The notes under the pieces were generated by a model, which made no database searches, had not been told where the DNA came from, and saw only the letters and a program-made list of their open reading frames with translations. Both the position numbers and the translations under genes were made by a program. From Gigaspora rosea (Eukaryota; Glomeromycota; Glomeromycetes; Diversisporales; Gigasporaceae), in NCBI GenBank assembly GCA_003550325.1, contig QKWP01000416.1, positions 100,601 through 164,600 of the forward strand: a stretch of DNA of 64,000 bases. The letters run 5' to 3'. Positions 24,560-35,689 of this stretch are shown piece after piece (positions within the stretch are counted from its first letter, which is position 1; each line of letters begins with the position of its first letter).

Positions 24560-25010
24560 TTTTTTTTTTTTGACAGTCTTGCCGGTATTATTTTTAGTGA
24601 TTTATAACGATCGTAGTTGTTATTTATTTTCCACTATTACAACCCGACTACCCCCGGCTTTTTGCTTTCGCAATGCCCAGAAGTGATCTGTCTTCACCAA
24701 CCGCCGTAGTGGCCGGAAATCTTCGCAGCCAATTTTCGGACTGCTTGCGCCACAAGTTCATATAGTATCTCGTAATATCCAGACTTAGGCCTCACATTAC
24801 GTCTCGTGACTTCGGTTATTCCAAATCGGGGTTCTGGCACAGCCCTCGTCGTCGTAACCTTGATTGTCGATCGCTGCCCATTCTAGGATCCTAATTTGGT
24901 CTAGCCCGACTGGCTTTCTTAAAATCGCCGCCACTTGGATTTGAACCGGCAACCTTGCGATTTGCAACCTTGAAGTATAACTGCTATGCTATTGGACCCA
25001 AGGTACGCGT
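24560..25010 (-). mobile_element. tRNA-derived SINE with 10-bp TSD
   Basis: Read on the minus strand, the 5' region resembles a tRNA: an A-box-like TAGCATAGCAGTTA, then the B box GGTTCAAATCC about 40 bases on. The element runs about 450 bp, is GC-richer than its surroundings, and ends with GGCAAGACTGTC and a poly(A) tail (T-run at 24560-24571). GTATGCTTTT flanks both sides (24550-24559, 25011-25020). A head from tRNA, a body, an A tail and a direct repeat define a SINE. The 3' end resembles those of local LINE remnants, suggesting which LINE moved it. Confidence 0.85.
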
Positions 25011-25444
25011 GTATGCTTTTCATTTTCTTAACAAGCAATAAAAGACATATCTTTAAGTATGTATTATAGTTAACTACTATTTACATAACATGACACAATA
25101 TGAATATATAATGGGGTGCGCGTTATTTCTGGGTGCGCATGGGAACCAAATATGAAATTTTTAGGGGCGCGATTTTTGAACGAGCTTTTTGAGGTTTACG
25201 GGCTTTTTTATAAAGCCCAGCCCTACCCGATATTTTAGCGGGCTTGGCCCGGGCCCGGCTCATTATAATTACGGGTCTAAAAATGCCAGCCTAGCCCGGA
25301 ACTTTTGCAGATCGGGCTGGGCTCGGGCCCGAGTAGCCCGGCCCGATTATGGACCCTAATTCTAATAAAGAAAAACATATTCTAACACTAAAAGAAATTT
25401 CCTTACTCTCTACATATGTTAATAATAAAAATACAAATAACTAA

Positions 25445-26876
25445 GGGAGCTGCCGTAAATCAGGTGATTTCCATCTCTTAAGGAGCTACCCCCACCCACC
25501 CACACCTGACACTTTTATTAGCCAATCAAATTGCGCAAAAAATTTATATATTAATTGATAATCCGCCTGTTAACTGGTGAAATGAGGCGTCTTCCATCTA
25601 AAATTTTTTTTTTACTAAGTTAACGATACATGTCCACTAATTGAAAGTTGTAGAGCTCGTCGAGGCGCATCTAACGGTGGTTAGATCATCCAATCGACCC
25701 ATGGATGGCGAGATATCGTCGAAAAACGATTGGCCGACTACAAGTTACTCTCGTTATAGTGAACTCTCGATATAGTGAAGACTAATTAAAATCTCGATAT
25801 AGAAGTTGGACCCAAAGCCAGTCTATATAAAATTCTCTCGATATAGTGAATTTACTAATAAACTCTCGATATAATGAATTTTTTAAAAATTTTTATATAA
25901 CGAGTTTGACTTGTATATAAAAATCTGTGACAGAAATCTCATATGAATCACTATAGACGAAATGTGCGCGTGCTGCATTTAAAACTTTTTTTCTTACTAA
26001 GTTAACGATACATGTCTACTAATTGAAAGTTGTAGAGCTCGTCAAGGCGCATATAATGGTGGTTAGATAATCCAAATCGGCTCAGTGGATTGCGAGATAT
26101 CGTTGAAAACGATTGGCAACTATATAAAATCTCTATGTAAACAAATATTGTTTATATAGAGATTTTATATAGTCGGCCAATCGTTTTTCGACGATATCTC
26201 GCCATCCACTGAGTCAATTTGGATGATCTAACCACCGTCAGATGCGCCTCGACGAGCTCTACAACTTTCAATTAGTAGATATGTATCGTTAACTTAGTAA
26301 GAAAAAAAGTTTTAGATGGAGCACGCGCACATTTCGCCTATAGTGATTCATATCACGGATTTTTATATAGTCGGCCAATCGTTTTTTGACGGTATCTCGC
26401 CATCCACTACGTCGATTTGGATGATCTAACCACTGTTAGATGCGCCTAGACGAGCTCTACAACTTTCAATTAGTAGGCATGTATCGTTAACTTAGTAAGA
26501 AAAAAAAAGTTTTAGATGGAACACGCGCACATTTCGCTTATAGTGATTTTCATGAGATTTATTAATAATAAAATATTATATAATATTTATAATAATACAA
26601 ATCAATATCAATCTTATGATCTAGTAATTGGATTTTAATGATTTTAGTCTTGCTAGAATCCTCTCTTTGAAAGGATCATTTTGGTAGTTAAATCATCCAA
26701 ATTGGTCCAGTAGATCAAAAGCTATTTAATATTAAATTTACATATAATTTTATAATTTTAATTAAAAAATTATTTATAATTTTGGTAGGATTTTGGTAAT
26801 TCCGGCCAGAATTACACCTGATACTTTGGCTATCCCACCCACCCACCCAAAAATCAGGTGATAAAAGTCAGCTCCC
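25445..26876. mobile_element. Harbinger-like element H1 (TAA target) with inverted internal repeats
   Basis: It starts GGGAGCTGCCGTAAATCAGG and ends CAGGTGATAAAAGTCAGCTCCC, with TAA on both sides (25442-25444, 26877-26879). C-rich CCCACCCACCCA blocks lie just inside each end. The interior holds four copies of a 140-bp unit (TTAACGATACATGT, GTAGAGCTCGTC, GCGAGATATCG), two in each orientation. A pogo-like MITE (25741-25913) split the first copy. Related to H2 and H3. No transposase frame seen. Confidence 0.85.
25741..25913. mobile_element. pogo-like MITE nested in H1
   Basis: This is a reversed copy of the 10484-10680 MITE, with ends CAAGTTACTCTCGTTATAG and CGAGTTTGACTTG and TA duplicated at 25739-25740 and 25914-25915. 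Removing it with one TA restores the CGACTATATAAAA junction seen in the neighbouring repeat unit, which confirms the boundary. Confidence 0.85.
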
Positions 26877-27421
26877 TAAACAATCAATATCTCTTGGTTA
26901 TCCCAAAATAATAGTTCAATATGTGCCCTAAACTGAATCAATCATACTTCTATGCCAAGAACCCCACAAAAAGACTGTACTATATTAGCCCAAATAGGCC
27001 CGACTACTTTATCCTTCCCTAGCCCTATTCTTAAACCGCTTTAAATGCCAACCTGATACTATTATCAACTGAGCAAACACTGTCAAGTTGAGAAACACAA
27101 GATCAAAATAATCAAACAGATTGTGATTTTAATTGATCTATTCTTCTGGTCTGATCCCTTTTTTTTTTAAGCACGATAAAATAAATAAAAAAAATAAGAT
27201 AAAAATAAAACAAAAAATAAAAAAAATAAAATAAAATATGGAAATACGTATATATATCCTTCTTTTATATTATAATGAAATAATCTTTGATTTTTTAATA
27301 ATTACCTTTACTTTCATATATTGTAGGTAGTTTTTTTTTAATTTTTCTATAACTTGGGATCGATTAACTGATTTCTATGTAAATATTAAAGAATTAGCAC
27401 AAATAAAATAAGGTTGAAATT

Positions 27422-28166
27422 GATCAACTCTCTCCTGCAAATCCCATGACCAAATTTTCAAGAAGCAAACTAGGATACAGCAAGAAAATGCACAACGAAA
27501 CGTAACTAAAGGCCTTAAAAGAAATGAAAGAGCTCAGAAAGCTGTACTAAAGCTTTACTGAAGCGGTAAAAGAAGTTACTTTATCACTAAGCAGTTATAA
27601 GAAAAGGAAATAGCAAAAGAAATTCCTTCGTGAACTACAAAAGTGGGCAAACGGCTTACCCTATTTCCACAGATCTGTTTGGTTACGCAAGAACAACCAA
27701 AAAAACAACAGACACATGCGATAAATTAGCAGTCTTGCCGAAAAAAGACACGGGTATAGAAAGTTCTAAAACAAACTGAACGGTATAGGAGGAATACTAA
27801 CTAGCCACTATGGCCAAAAACAGATATAAAGTAAAGCCTGGATACTTGATAAATAAGGTGCTAAAAAGGTCCAACAATTACTTAGGCCAATTGGAAAATG
27901 CAGAACTGGTTGAAAAGGACCCCGAATAATCTATATAAGGTTATATTTGAGCATCATAGTAAAAATTTTTTGGTTTGCAGTTTTGGTTTGGTATATATAA
28001 GCTACATTTCAAACACTAAATCAAACTTTTATCTATTTTTACCTTTTTTTAAAATATAATATCTCTAAAAAAAAAAACAAACAGACACTCACTAAAAAAA
28101 AAAAAAACAGCCATACACTTACTAAAAAAAAACATACACTTACTAAAAAAGCAAACATAATGCTCC

Positions 28167-28207
<41 letters not shown>

Positions 28208-29572
28208 AAAAAAAACAAAAAAAAAAAAAAACCAAAAAAAATTTTATAAAGCTATTTAATCCATAATGTATCCTAGATCATAAAAATATATATCACAAAA
28301 TAAAAAAAAAACCTGTTTCGACCTATATTTACTCCTTTCTCCCTTTTACCCTCTCTCTCTTTTACCCCTTTCTTCCTTTTACCCCTCTCTCCCTTTTACT
28401 CCTCTTTCTCTTTTACTCCTCTCTCCCTTTTACCCCTCTCTTTCTTTTCCCTCTCTTCTTTTTACCCGTCGGGTTACTATTATAGCCCAATTTTTCATTA
28501 GCACATTTCAAATATAACATTTATAAAAATTACTCTATTAGCATTCTTTTAAATATCATATACCTATTTTGCCATTTCAAATATAACCTTTTTTTCCAAT
28601 ACCTATTTTTCAAATATAATCTTTTTTTAAAAAACGGACTGCTATTAGCTATTTTTCAAATATGACCTCATATAGATTGTTCGGGGTCTTGGTTGAAGCG
28701 TTAGAAAACGCAACAAGAAGAAGTAGTGCAAGAAGAAGTGCAATCATAAAGTGCATAATGAACAAACTCCTAACCCTAGAGGAACTTAACAAAAGAAGAC
28801 CAGACATATATACAACAGCAGAATGTCAAGTGTGCCAGAATAAGGTCAAAGAAACACAAGCACACTTGGCATCATGTACGGGACAAACAAGTTTATAGAA
28901 AAGGATCCAGAAAGTGACCATAGCAACAGTATAGAAAGGGTTAAAAGAAGAAAAGAAAACCCGGCTTCCTCCATATATACTCTATATGGCCTTGTATGGG
29001 AGAACAGAAATAGAGGAAATCGAAACAAGAGAAGCACTAATCAAAGGTCTAATTCCAGAGAAAACATATAGTCAACTAGTACAGATCCTAAATGCAAAAT
29101 CGAGGCAGCAGTTTGTAAGTACTATGGCAAAGACTGTTTGGGAGGACATATTTTATGAGCAAGTATGGAGAATATGATGTGAAAGAACCATTGAATGGGA
29201 GAGAAGAAATAACAGGCAAAATGAAGAGGGAAGTACATAAGAGGAAAAATCCTGGCATACTGAAAAAAAATTGACCAACAAATAAAGAAAGAAAAGAAGA
29301 AATATCTAGAAGAGAAAGAAAATCGTGTGAAGGAAGAAGCCAGAAAGACAATGTTGGGGCTTGTCGTAAAAGGGAGAAGACCTTTCTATTATGGACTTTA
29401 AGTAGTTAGACAAGCAGTCTATTTCAATTGAAATAGTGCAGCAGGTTGCACTTAGGTACTGTTAGGATGGCCAGGTGATGCTAAGTTTAGGTATTAGGTA
29501 GTTCTATATAGTTGCAAATGTAATTTCAAGAATCTTAATAAAGCATTAGCATGACTGCTTAAAGGAAAAAAA
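27422..29572 (+). mobile_element. Internally deleted LINE with 17-bp TSD
   Basis: AAAATAAGGTTGAAATT occurs at both sides (27405-27421, 29573-29589), defining a 2.15-kb retroposon on the plus strand. The 5' part (27430-27800) reads as a broken Lys/Arg/Gln-rich coding segment (QENAQRNVTKGLKRNERAQ). The middle is A-rich and low in complexity. The 3' part encodes the C-terminal zinc knuckle of a LINE ORF2 (LLTLEELNKRRPDIY, then CQVC and HLASC, 28750-28880), a basic tail ending GRRPFYYGL, a 3' UTR with AATAAAGCATTAGCATGACT, and an A tail. The reverse transcriptase is missing, so it must have moved in trans or lost its core later. Confidence 0.8.
28331..28468. repeat. CTCTCTCCCTTTTACCC minisatellite
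   Basis: About seven imperfect 16-18 bp pyrimidine-only units (CTCTCTCCCTTTTACCC and variants) are inside the retroposon, next to long A-rich runs (28060-28240). It is followed by three copies of a TTTCAAATATAACCT-like unit up to 28670. Confidence 0.75.
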
Positions 29573-29589
29573 AAAATAAGGTTGAAATT

Positions 29590-30019
29590 CTGCTTATCTG
29601 AACTCTGTTCATCCCTGTTCAAAACGCAAACCAGATAAACCCAAGTTTTTCAATTGTTTGAATTTAATTATATAAAACAAAACTCAGTATGCTCAAACTT
29701 TTTGATTAAATAATAGTCTTTTTTTGAGCAAATAATAAATCTGGTTAGGTTATACAATCTCTGAATTATAACCGACATTTAGACAAGAATATAAATAATA
29801 ATACTCAATAGGTTACACATATATATATTTTTGTTTAATTACACGGTACTAATTGAAATACAAAAACTGTAATAAATATTTAGTTTAGTAAAAAAAAAAA
29901 AGCCCAATTTCACAAATTGCCTGTTATGGTCAAATCTTAAATGCAAATCACTAAAATCATGTAGAATGTTATAATATAGAGGATATTAACACTAACACAT
30001 TCTTATATTTTAGCGTCTT
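29590..30019. other. Gene-free spacer
   Basis: AT-rich sequence between the LINE target duplication and the first TGTTTTCAAGCATCTC motif. No gene or bounded repeat seen. Confidence 0.5.
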
Positions 30020-30651
30020 AGAGTGTTTTCAAGCATCTCAATCAATTGATCTAATAATGATCGTAATGATGCTCAAGTATCAATATCAATGCTAATATTA
30101 ATAGAGTTAATTGCTTGAGCATACTCTGTTTCTTTTGTCATGATTTTCACTATGCCACCCAAAACAACTAAAAAATCCAAAAAAAAATTCTATTCAACTA
30201 ACTGCCGAAGCTTCAAATTTAGTTGCATCAGCTTTTCTTTATAATGATTATAAAATTTAAATTTTTTGTTGTAGTAGCAACAGAATCAATTTATCGAATA
30301 ATTAACAAGAGTTGCTTTACAACAGCAAGAATATTATTTTAAAGATATATTGTATTTATTATTTGTTTTAAAAGCTTGAGCTTAACAATAAAATGTTTTT
30401 TTTTTGAATCAGATAGAAACTTACTGAGAATTTATTGTTTATTATTATGTTTGTAATGTTTAAGCAATCTTTATCAATAACAAATTTTTGACGAAAAAAA
30501 GTGGTTTGTATTTCACTGATTTGTTCATCGCAATAGTAACTCACTTGATTCATTTATTTGACTTCAGACTAAGAGTATTCTCAAGCAACTCCATCAATGT
30601 GATCTGATAGTGATTGAAATGGTGCTCAATTATTACAATTGATTGTAATAA

Positions 30652-31537
30652 GGGAGCTTCCAGAAATTACATAATATTTTGTTACTAATAAATTTCAAAA
30701 TTTCACTCCGCCCATCCACACCTGGTACTCTATTAGCCAATCAAATTTTATATTTTTTAAAATTTATCATATATTTTAATTTATGAAATTAATAATAACT
30801 ATTGCTCTACTGGACTAATTTAGATGATTTAACTACCAAAATGTTCATTTTACTGAGACGATTCTAACAAGCCCAAAATTATTAAAATCTAATCACAGGA
30901 TCACAAAATCATTCAACTTTTGTGTAATTTTAATAGTAATTTTTTAGAATCACTAAGTAAATTTCTTTAATATTGAATAACTTTTGATCTACTGGTCCGT
31001 TTTGAATGTTTAACTACCAAAATGTTCATCTCAGTAAGATGATTCTAACAAGCCCAAAATCACTAAATTCTAATCGCAGAATTCCAGGATCAATAAAGAT
31101 TTTATTGTTTGTATAACAATACAAATCTTTATTAATCTTGAAATCCTCTAATTAGAATTTAGTGATTTTGGGCTTGTTAGAATCATCTTACTGAGATGAA
31201 CATCTTGGTAGTTAAATCATCCAAAATGGGCCAGTATATTAAAAATTATTCAATATTAAAGAAATTTACTTAGTGATTCTAAAAAATCACTATTAAAATT
31301 ACAGGACCCTGTAATTAGATTTTAACAATTTTGGGCTTGTTGGAATCGTCTTAGTAAAACAAACATTTTGGTAGTTAAATTATCTAAATTGGTCCAGTAA
31401 AACAATAGTTATTGATAATTTTATAATTTTATACTTTAGTCAGAATTATAAAAATTTAACTAGAATTATAATTATAATCTGATATTTTTGGAACCCCACC
31501 CACCCACCAAAAAATTACGTAATTTCTGGAAGCCCCC
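30652..31537. mobile_element. Harbinger-like element H2 (TAA target)
   Basis: The ends are GGGAGCTTCCAGAAATTAC and GTAATTTCTGGAAGCCCCC, with TAA at 30649-30651 and 31538-31540. The interior is largely palindromic, with repeated CCAATCACAGGAT, TTTTGGGCTTGTTAGAATC and TTGGTAGTTAAATCATCCAA words in both orientations. No transposase. Confidence 0.85.
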
Positions 31538-31612
31538 TAATGATTGCAATCATTGTTTGAGCAAACCATCTTTGTTTTACTGTATTATCACTATGTTTTC
31601 AACAAACCATAA

Positions 31613-32546
31613 GAGAGCTTTCAGAAATCAGCTGATTTCTGGGTGGGTGGGTGGGTGGGTTAACTGAAGTATCAGGTGTAATTCCGGCCAAAATTTCATA
31701 ATTCTGGACAAAATTGCAAAATTATTTTTGACCAAAATTATAGATTTATAATAATATTTAATAATTAATAACTTTTGATCTACTGAACCAAATCTGATAA
31801 ATTAACTACCAAAATGATTCTCTCAATGAGATGATTCTAGTGAGCCCAAAATTGTTAAAATCCAATCACAGGATTCTGTGATCAGAATAGATTTGTGTTA
31901 TTATAAAAGTTCTATAATTTATTAAATAATTATAACCTATTTATAGTAATACAAATTTATTTCAACTTAGGATCCTGTAATTGGATTTTAACGATTTTGG
32001 GCTTGTTAGAATCCTCTCATTAAGAGGATCATTTTGGTAATAAAATCATCGAAATTGGACTAGTAGATCAGAAGCTATTAACAATTAAAAATTAATTTTT
32101 AATTGGTAATAACTTTTGATCTACTAGGCCAATTTCAATAATTTTACTACCAAAATAATCCTTTTAATAAGAGAATCTAACAAGTCCAAAATCGTTAAAA
32201 TCCAATCACAGGATTCTAAAATCAGAATAAATTTGTATTACTATGAATGGGTTATAATTATTTAATAAATTATAGAACTTTTATAGTAACACAAATCTTT
32301 TCTAATCACAGGATCCTGTGATTAGATTTTAACAATTTTGGGCTCATAGAATTCTCTCATTGAAAGGATCATTTTGGTAGTTAAATCATCAGATTTGGTA
32401 CAGTAGATCAAAAATTATTTATTATTAAATGTTATATTTAACTTTTTAATAATTGTAAAATCTGATTGGCTAATTTGGGCATCAGGTGTGAGTGGGTAGG
32501 GGTAGGCTCATAGTAAACAAAAATTAGCTGATTTCTGGAAGCTCCT
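31613..32546. mobile_element. Harbinger-like element H3 (TAA target)
   Basis: The ends are GAGAGCTTTCAGAAATCAGC and GCTGATTTCTGGAAGCTCCT, with TAA at 31610-31612 and 32547-32549. GGTGGGTGGGTGGG lies inside the left end and GTGGGTAGGGG near the right. Its interior words match H2, only 75 bp away, so the two are sister insertions. Confidence 0.85.
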
Positions 32547-32769
32547 TAACAAAAAAAAAATAAGACGACTATCCAACAAACAAATATAACCCCTTTTTCG
32601 GCAACACCCCAACAACAAATGTGCTTTCAGCAACTCCAAGTACCTTTTATGGACTTAACGAATATTTATATGTTGTTATAGCAACAATATTCGCATCTTT
32701 TTGCGTCTTTAGCTTCGAACAAGATCAATGTTAAAAATAACGATAAAAAAAAATAAAATAAATAAAAAT

Positions 32770-33676
32770 TTTTTTTTCTTTTTTTTAAGGTGAGGTCGTG
32801 CCTCGAAGACTTTATTATTAAGTATATGTTTGTATAGATTATGTAATACAATATTATACTATATTAAGTACAAGAGACTCAGACATTTTTGACTATCTGT
32901 GACCTAAACCTACTAGAGCTTTCCATACCCCATTTTCTGTATAACCTGGATTTTTGGACTACTCCCTATTTTGTTATTTCGCTATTTACTATATTCCCTG
33001 CTCCTCTCATATTGCCGATCCTATACTTCCAAGTAGGTGCAAGGGCCTTGCCCAGACGATCGTAACCTCACGGTTACTTCCTAAACCTTGGTGTCCTGAG
33101 ATTACCCATGCGCTGGTAGGGTACAAGCTAAGCTTTGCCCACTACTCTCAGTAGTCTATCGTATATTACTGCAGATATGCTATCTGGATTGGTTAACAGA
33201 TACTTACCCTAAAGGTAGGTGAGCACCGGCTATGTTGCGTAACTGGCCCGAGTGAGAACCACGCCTATCTTCAGCAAGCTAGCTCTCACTTCTCCTATGT
33301 GACACAGCTACTCCCAACTGGATTTTGTAATACATTTCTGTACTACTTCCAACTTCTTGTAGAGCGGTTGGTGTTCTACCGTTGGTTAGGCCAGAGAGCT
33401 TTATTTCGTACATTGTACTTCCCACCGGGTGGTTCGTCATTTTGTTCGTATCCCCAATTCACAGATCTACCTCTATAGTAGTAGTTTCCTTCCAATTTAG
33501 GTTTGGTACCAGTGCCAGAGGTGTTCCTTATCCAGTTTAGGCAAATTCTTTACCACAGATCCCTTTGTGTTCACCACTTTTCTCACCACTCGGGTTCATG
33601 TTACAGTCGTGTTATCCTCCTAATCAAGATCCCAAGACCGCCTTAGGGTTGTTTGTGCTACTTTGCTCTTGCCCGC
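32770..33676 (-). mobile_element. 907-bp poly(A)-tailed retroposon of unknown origin, 15-bp TSD
   Basis: A perfect 15-bp repeat AAAATAAATAAAAAT flanks it (32755-32769, 33677-33691). Read on the minus strand, it ends AATAAAGTCTTCGAGG, CACGACCTCACCTT and an A tail. The body is much GC-richer than the surroundings and has no sustained frame, rRNA signature or tRNA B box that I could find. It is therefore a LINE-mobilised sequence: an unusual long SINE, a retroposed non-coding RNA, or a 5'-truncated LINE 3' UTR. Confidence 0.8.
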
Positions 33677-34215
33677 AAAATAAATAAAAATAACATTAGG
33701 TAAAAAAATATATATATGGAATTGCCAAATTTGACATAAAAGTTAAAAGATAATAAAAATTAGCAAGGTTTACTCTTTGGGTCTCTTTGAATTTTTTTTT
33801 ATTAGCAATAAGAGTTTCGAATATTAAAACGTAAAATTTTTGAGAATTGTAATTTCGCTAAAGATCTATGACGTAAAGCAAAGTGCTTGAACAACCTCTT
33901 TGTTTACTTTATTAATAAACAGTTTTGGCCAATTAGCGTTAATTCTATAAAAAAAAAGATGGTCTATTTCTTCAGGCTTTTTTTTAATGAAATATCAACT
34001 TACTAGATCAGTTTTTTCAGCCACCAACTATTTAAAATTTTATTTCTGATTAATTGATTTAGGTGCTTGAGAACACCTAATTAAAAATTTGATTCCGATC
34101 TATTGAGTGAGATGCTTAAGAACACCTTTAGTTAATTTTTTAGATATAACATTTAGTACCTAGTAAAGTTGTTAATTAAATACTATTTTTAATATAATGA
34201 TTAATTAAAAGTTTA

Positions 34216-34363
34216 GGGGAGTAACAAAAATCAGGTGATTTTTTAGGGGAGGAGGAGGTAAAAAAAGTTGAAATTATATATAAGAACCTGACTATTTATA
34301 TATTGAGGAAGAGGGGGGGTAGGCCTCTAATAAAAAATAATCAGGTGATTAATGACACTGCCC
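34216..34363. mobile_element. Harbinger-like MITE copy 2 (TTA target)
   Basis: Reverse-oriented copy of the 22004-22155 MITE. It begins GGGGAGTAACAAAAATCAGG, ends AATGACACTGCCC, and has TTA on both sides (34213-34215, 34364-34366). Confidence 0.85.
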
Positions 34364-34366
34364 TTA

Positions 34367-35589
34367 TTAATATATTTTAATTAAAATAAAAAAAAAATTT
34401 GCTTAAAGTTCAACAACTTAATGTAACTGAACTTACCTTCACGCTGAACTTATTGTTATCTTGAGATAAATTTGAACCAGAAGCACTTACAAATATGTAA
34501 TAACGATTACAAATACGTAATATCGATAAATATATATTATTCAAATATCAATATGAATTTATGTATGTTTTGGGCAAACAGTAATTAATATTCATGTATT
34601 AGTTCAGGTTTTTGTACTATGAACTAACTAATTTAAGCAGTATCACATTCCTAAAAATAATTAACAAAAGTTATGCACGTATTTAATAACTTGCAAACAA
34701 TGACATCTATTACAATATACATATGTACATAACAATTTTTTTATATTACATACTTCGGTACTTTATATATTTTTTGTTTTTTATTTGAGTTAATCCATAC
34801 CGTTATGAATATTTGCACTCTTTTATTCAAACTTTGACAATTCATTGGACCATATTCTTGAGCAGATGTTCTGCCCCTTAACGCAAGTCTTGTTATATTT
34901 CAAAGTTTTAAAATTCTATTTTTACTTTATTTATTAAATTGATTGAACATCAATATTTCAATTTAGCATAATGTTACACACTATCCCATTTTTTTATTCA
35001 TTTTCAAATATAATTTGTTTGTATTTGTGTTTGTATAAACAAAGTCATATTAACATCATAACATAATTAATTATATGTCTATAATACTATATTACAAAGA
35101 AACAATTACGTAAAGAAAGATATTTATATTATCCACAAATTTACTGTTATGCAATCCTTTATCTATTTCTACAAAAAGCTTTACAAAGATCTAATTAGTT
35201 ACATTATTTTATTGATATTTTAATTATATATACAGAATGAAATTTATTACCTAAATTTTGTACTAATAGCACTATTTTCTATATATATTTATACTCACTA
35301 TCTTCAATAAATTTTTTTCAAAATTCAAACAATCAATTACTTTTTATAAAATATTGTTTTTCAACAGTTCTCATTGGCTATTTACCTTTTAATAGATATT
35401 ACACATATCATTACAAAATAAAACCGATAAATTAACAGTATATAAAACATTTTACACATCACAATAACTCTTTATACAAAGTAACAACAACTTTTAACTA
35501 TAGCACATCAACTACATAATGTTTATATATTTGATAATGAATATAAAACTTTACAAGACTGGTCTGTCCATTCCAATGATAACTCTTTT
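34367..35589. other. Spacer before the Helitron relic
   Basis: AT-rich. Part of this stretch may be decayed Helitron 5' sequence, but no frame longer than a few dozen codons reads as protein. Confidence 0.45.
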
Positions 35590-35689
35590 CCTGCTTCACA
35601 TAATTCTGATCTTCAAAACCAAAATAGTACTATTAAAGACCTTCATCCAACTTACAAACCTTATATGATAAATTTCAAAATAATATTCT

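Larger units (their letters stand above)
23179..25358. mobile_element. hAT-like element, 8-bp TSD ATTCTAAT, GC-rich ends
   Basis: The ends read TAGGGTCCGTAATGGGCCGG and, reversed, TAGGGTCCATAATCGGGCCG, bracketed by the perfect 8-bp duplication ATTCTAAT (23171-23178, 25359-25366). Both termini carry about 170 bp of GGGCC/GGCCC-rich subterminal sequence, strikingly GC-rich for this region. The 2180-bp body has no transposase frame but holds a 96-bp pogo-like MITE (24430-24525) and a tRNA-derived SINE (24560-25010). An 8-bp target and subterminal repeats fit the hAT superfamily. It interrupts the pseudogene in frame. Confidence 0.88.
21492..27091 (+). pseudogene. Pseudogene split by three successive DNA transposons
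   Basis: A coding frame runs 21492-21704, then a probable intron (GTTTGT to CAAG), then 21794-21881. There a TA-target element (21882-22955) interrupts it. Dropping that element with one TA, the frame continues exactly (QIAKTVDENIVLNFYV onward) to 23178, where a hAT-like element (23179-25358, TSD ATTCTAAT) interrupts. It resumes in frame with KEKHILTLKEISLLSTYV to 25441, where a Harbinger-like element (25445-26876, TSD TAA) sits. A coding-like tail follows (ISWLSQNNSS, then TPQKDCTILAQIGPTTLSF) to about 27091. In-frame stops (a TGA before VEVRH, the TAA at the Harbinger target, and more in the tail) show decay. I recall similar repeated proteins of unknown function from mycorrhizal fungi but cannot name a domain. 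It may be a host multigene family member or cargo of a large transposon. Confidence 0.7.
30020..34138. mobile_element. Candidate 4.1-kb composite with TGTTCTCAAGCA(N)CT terminal repeats
   Basis: The left end (GAGTGTTTTCAAGCATCTCA, then ATCAATTGATC) and the reversed right end (AAGGTGTTCTTAAGCATCTC, then ACTCAATAGATC) are similar inverted repeats. Extra copies of the word occur at 30577, and reversed at 30111 and 34062. Inside are two Harbinger-like elements (H2, H3) and a 907-bp retroposon, so this would be an old host element filled by later insertions. No target duplication or transposase was found. Confidence 0.4.

Noticed and set aside
24900..25010. A functional tRNA gene on the minus strand
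   Set aside because: A and B boxes are present, but the sequence continues into a body with a poly(A) tail and flanking direct repeats, so it is a SINE head.
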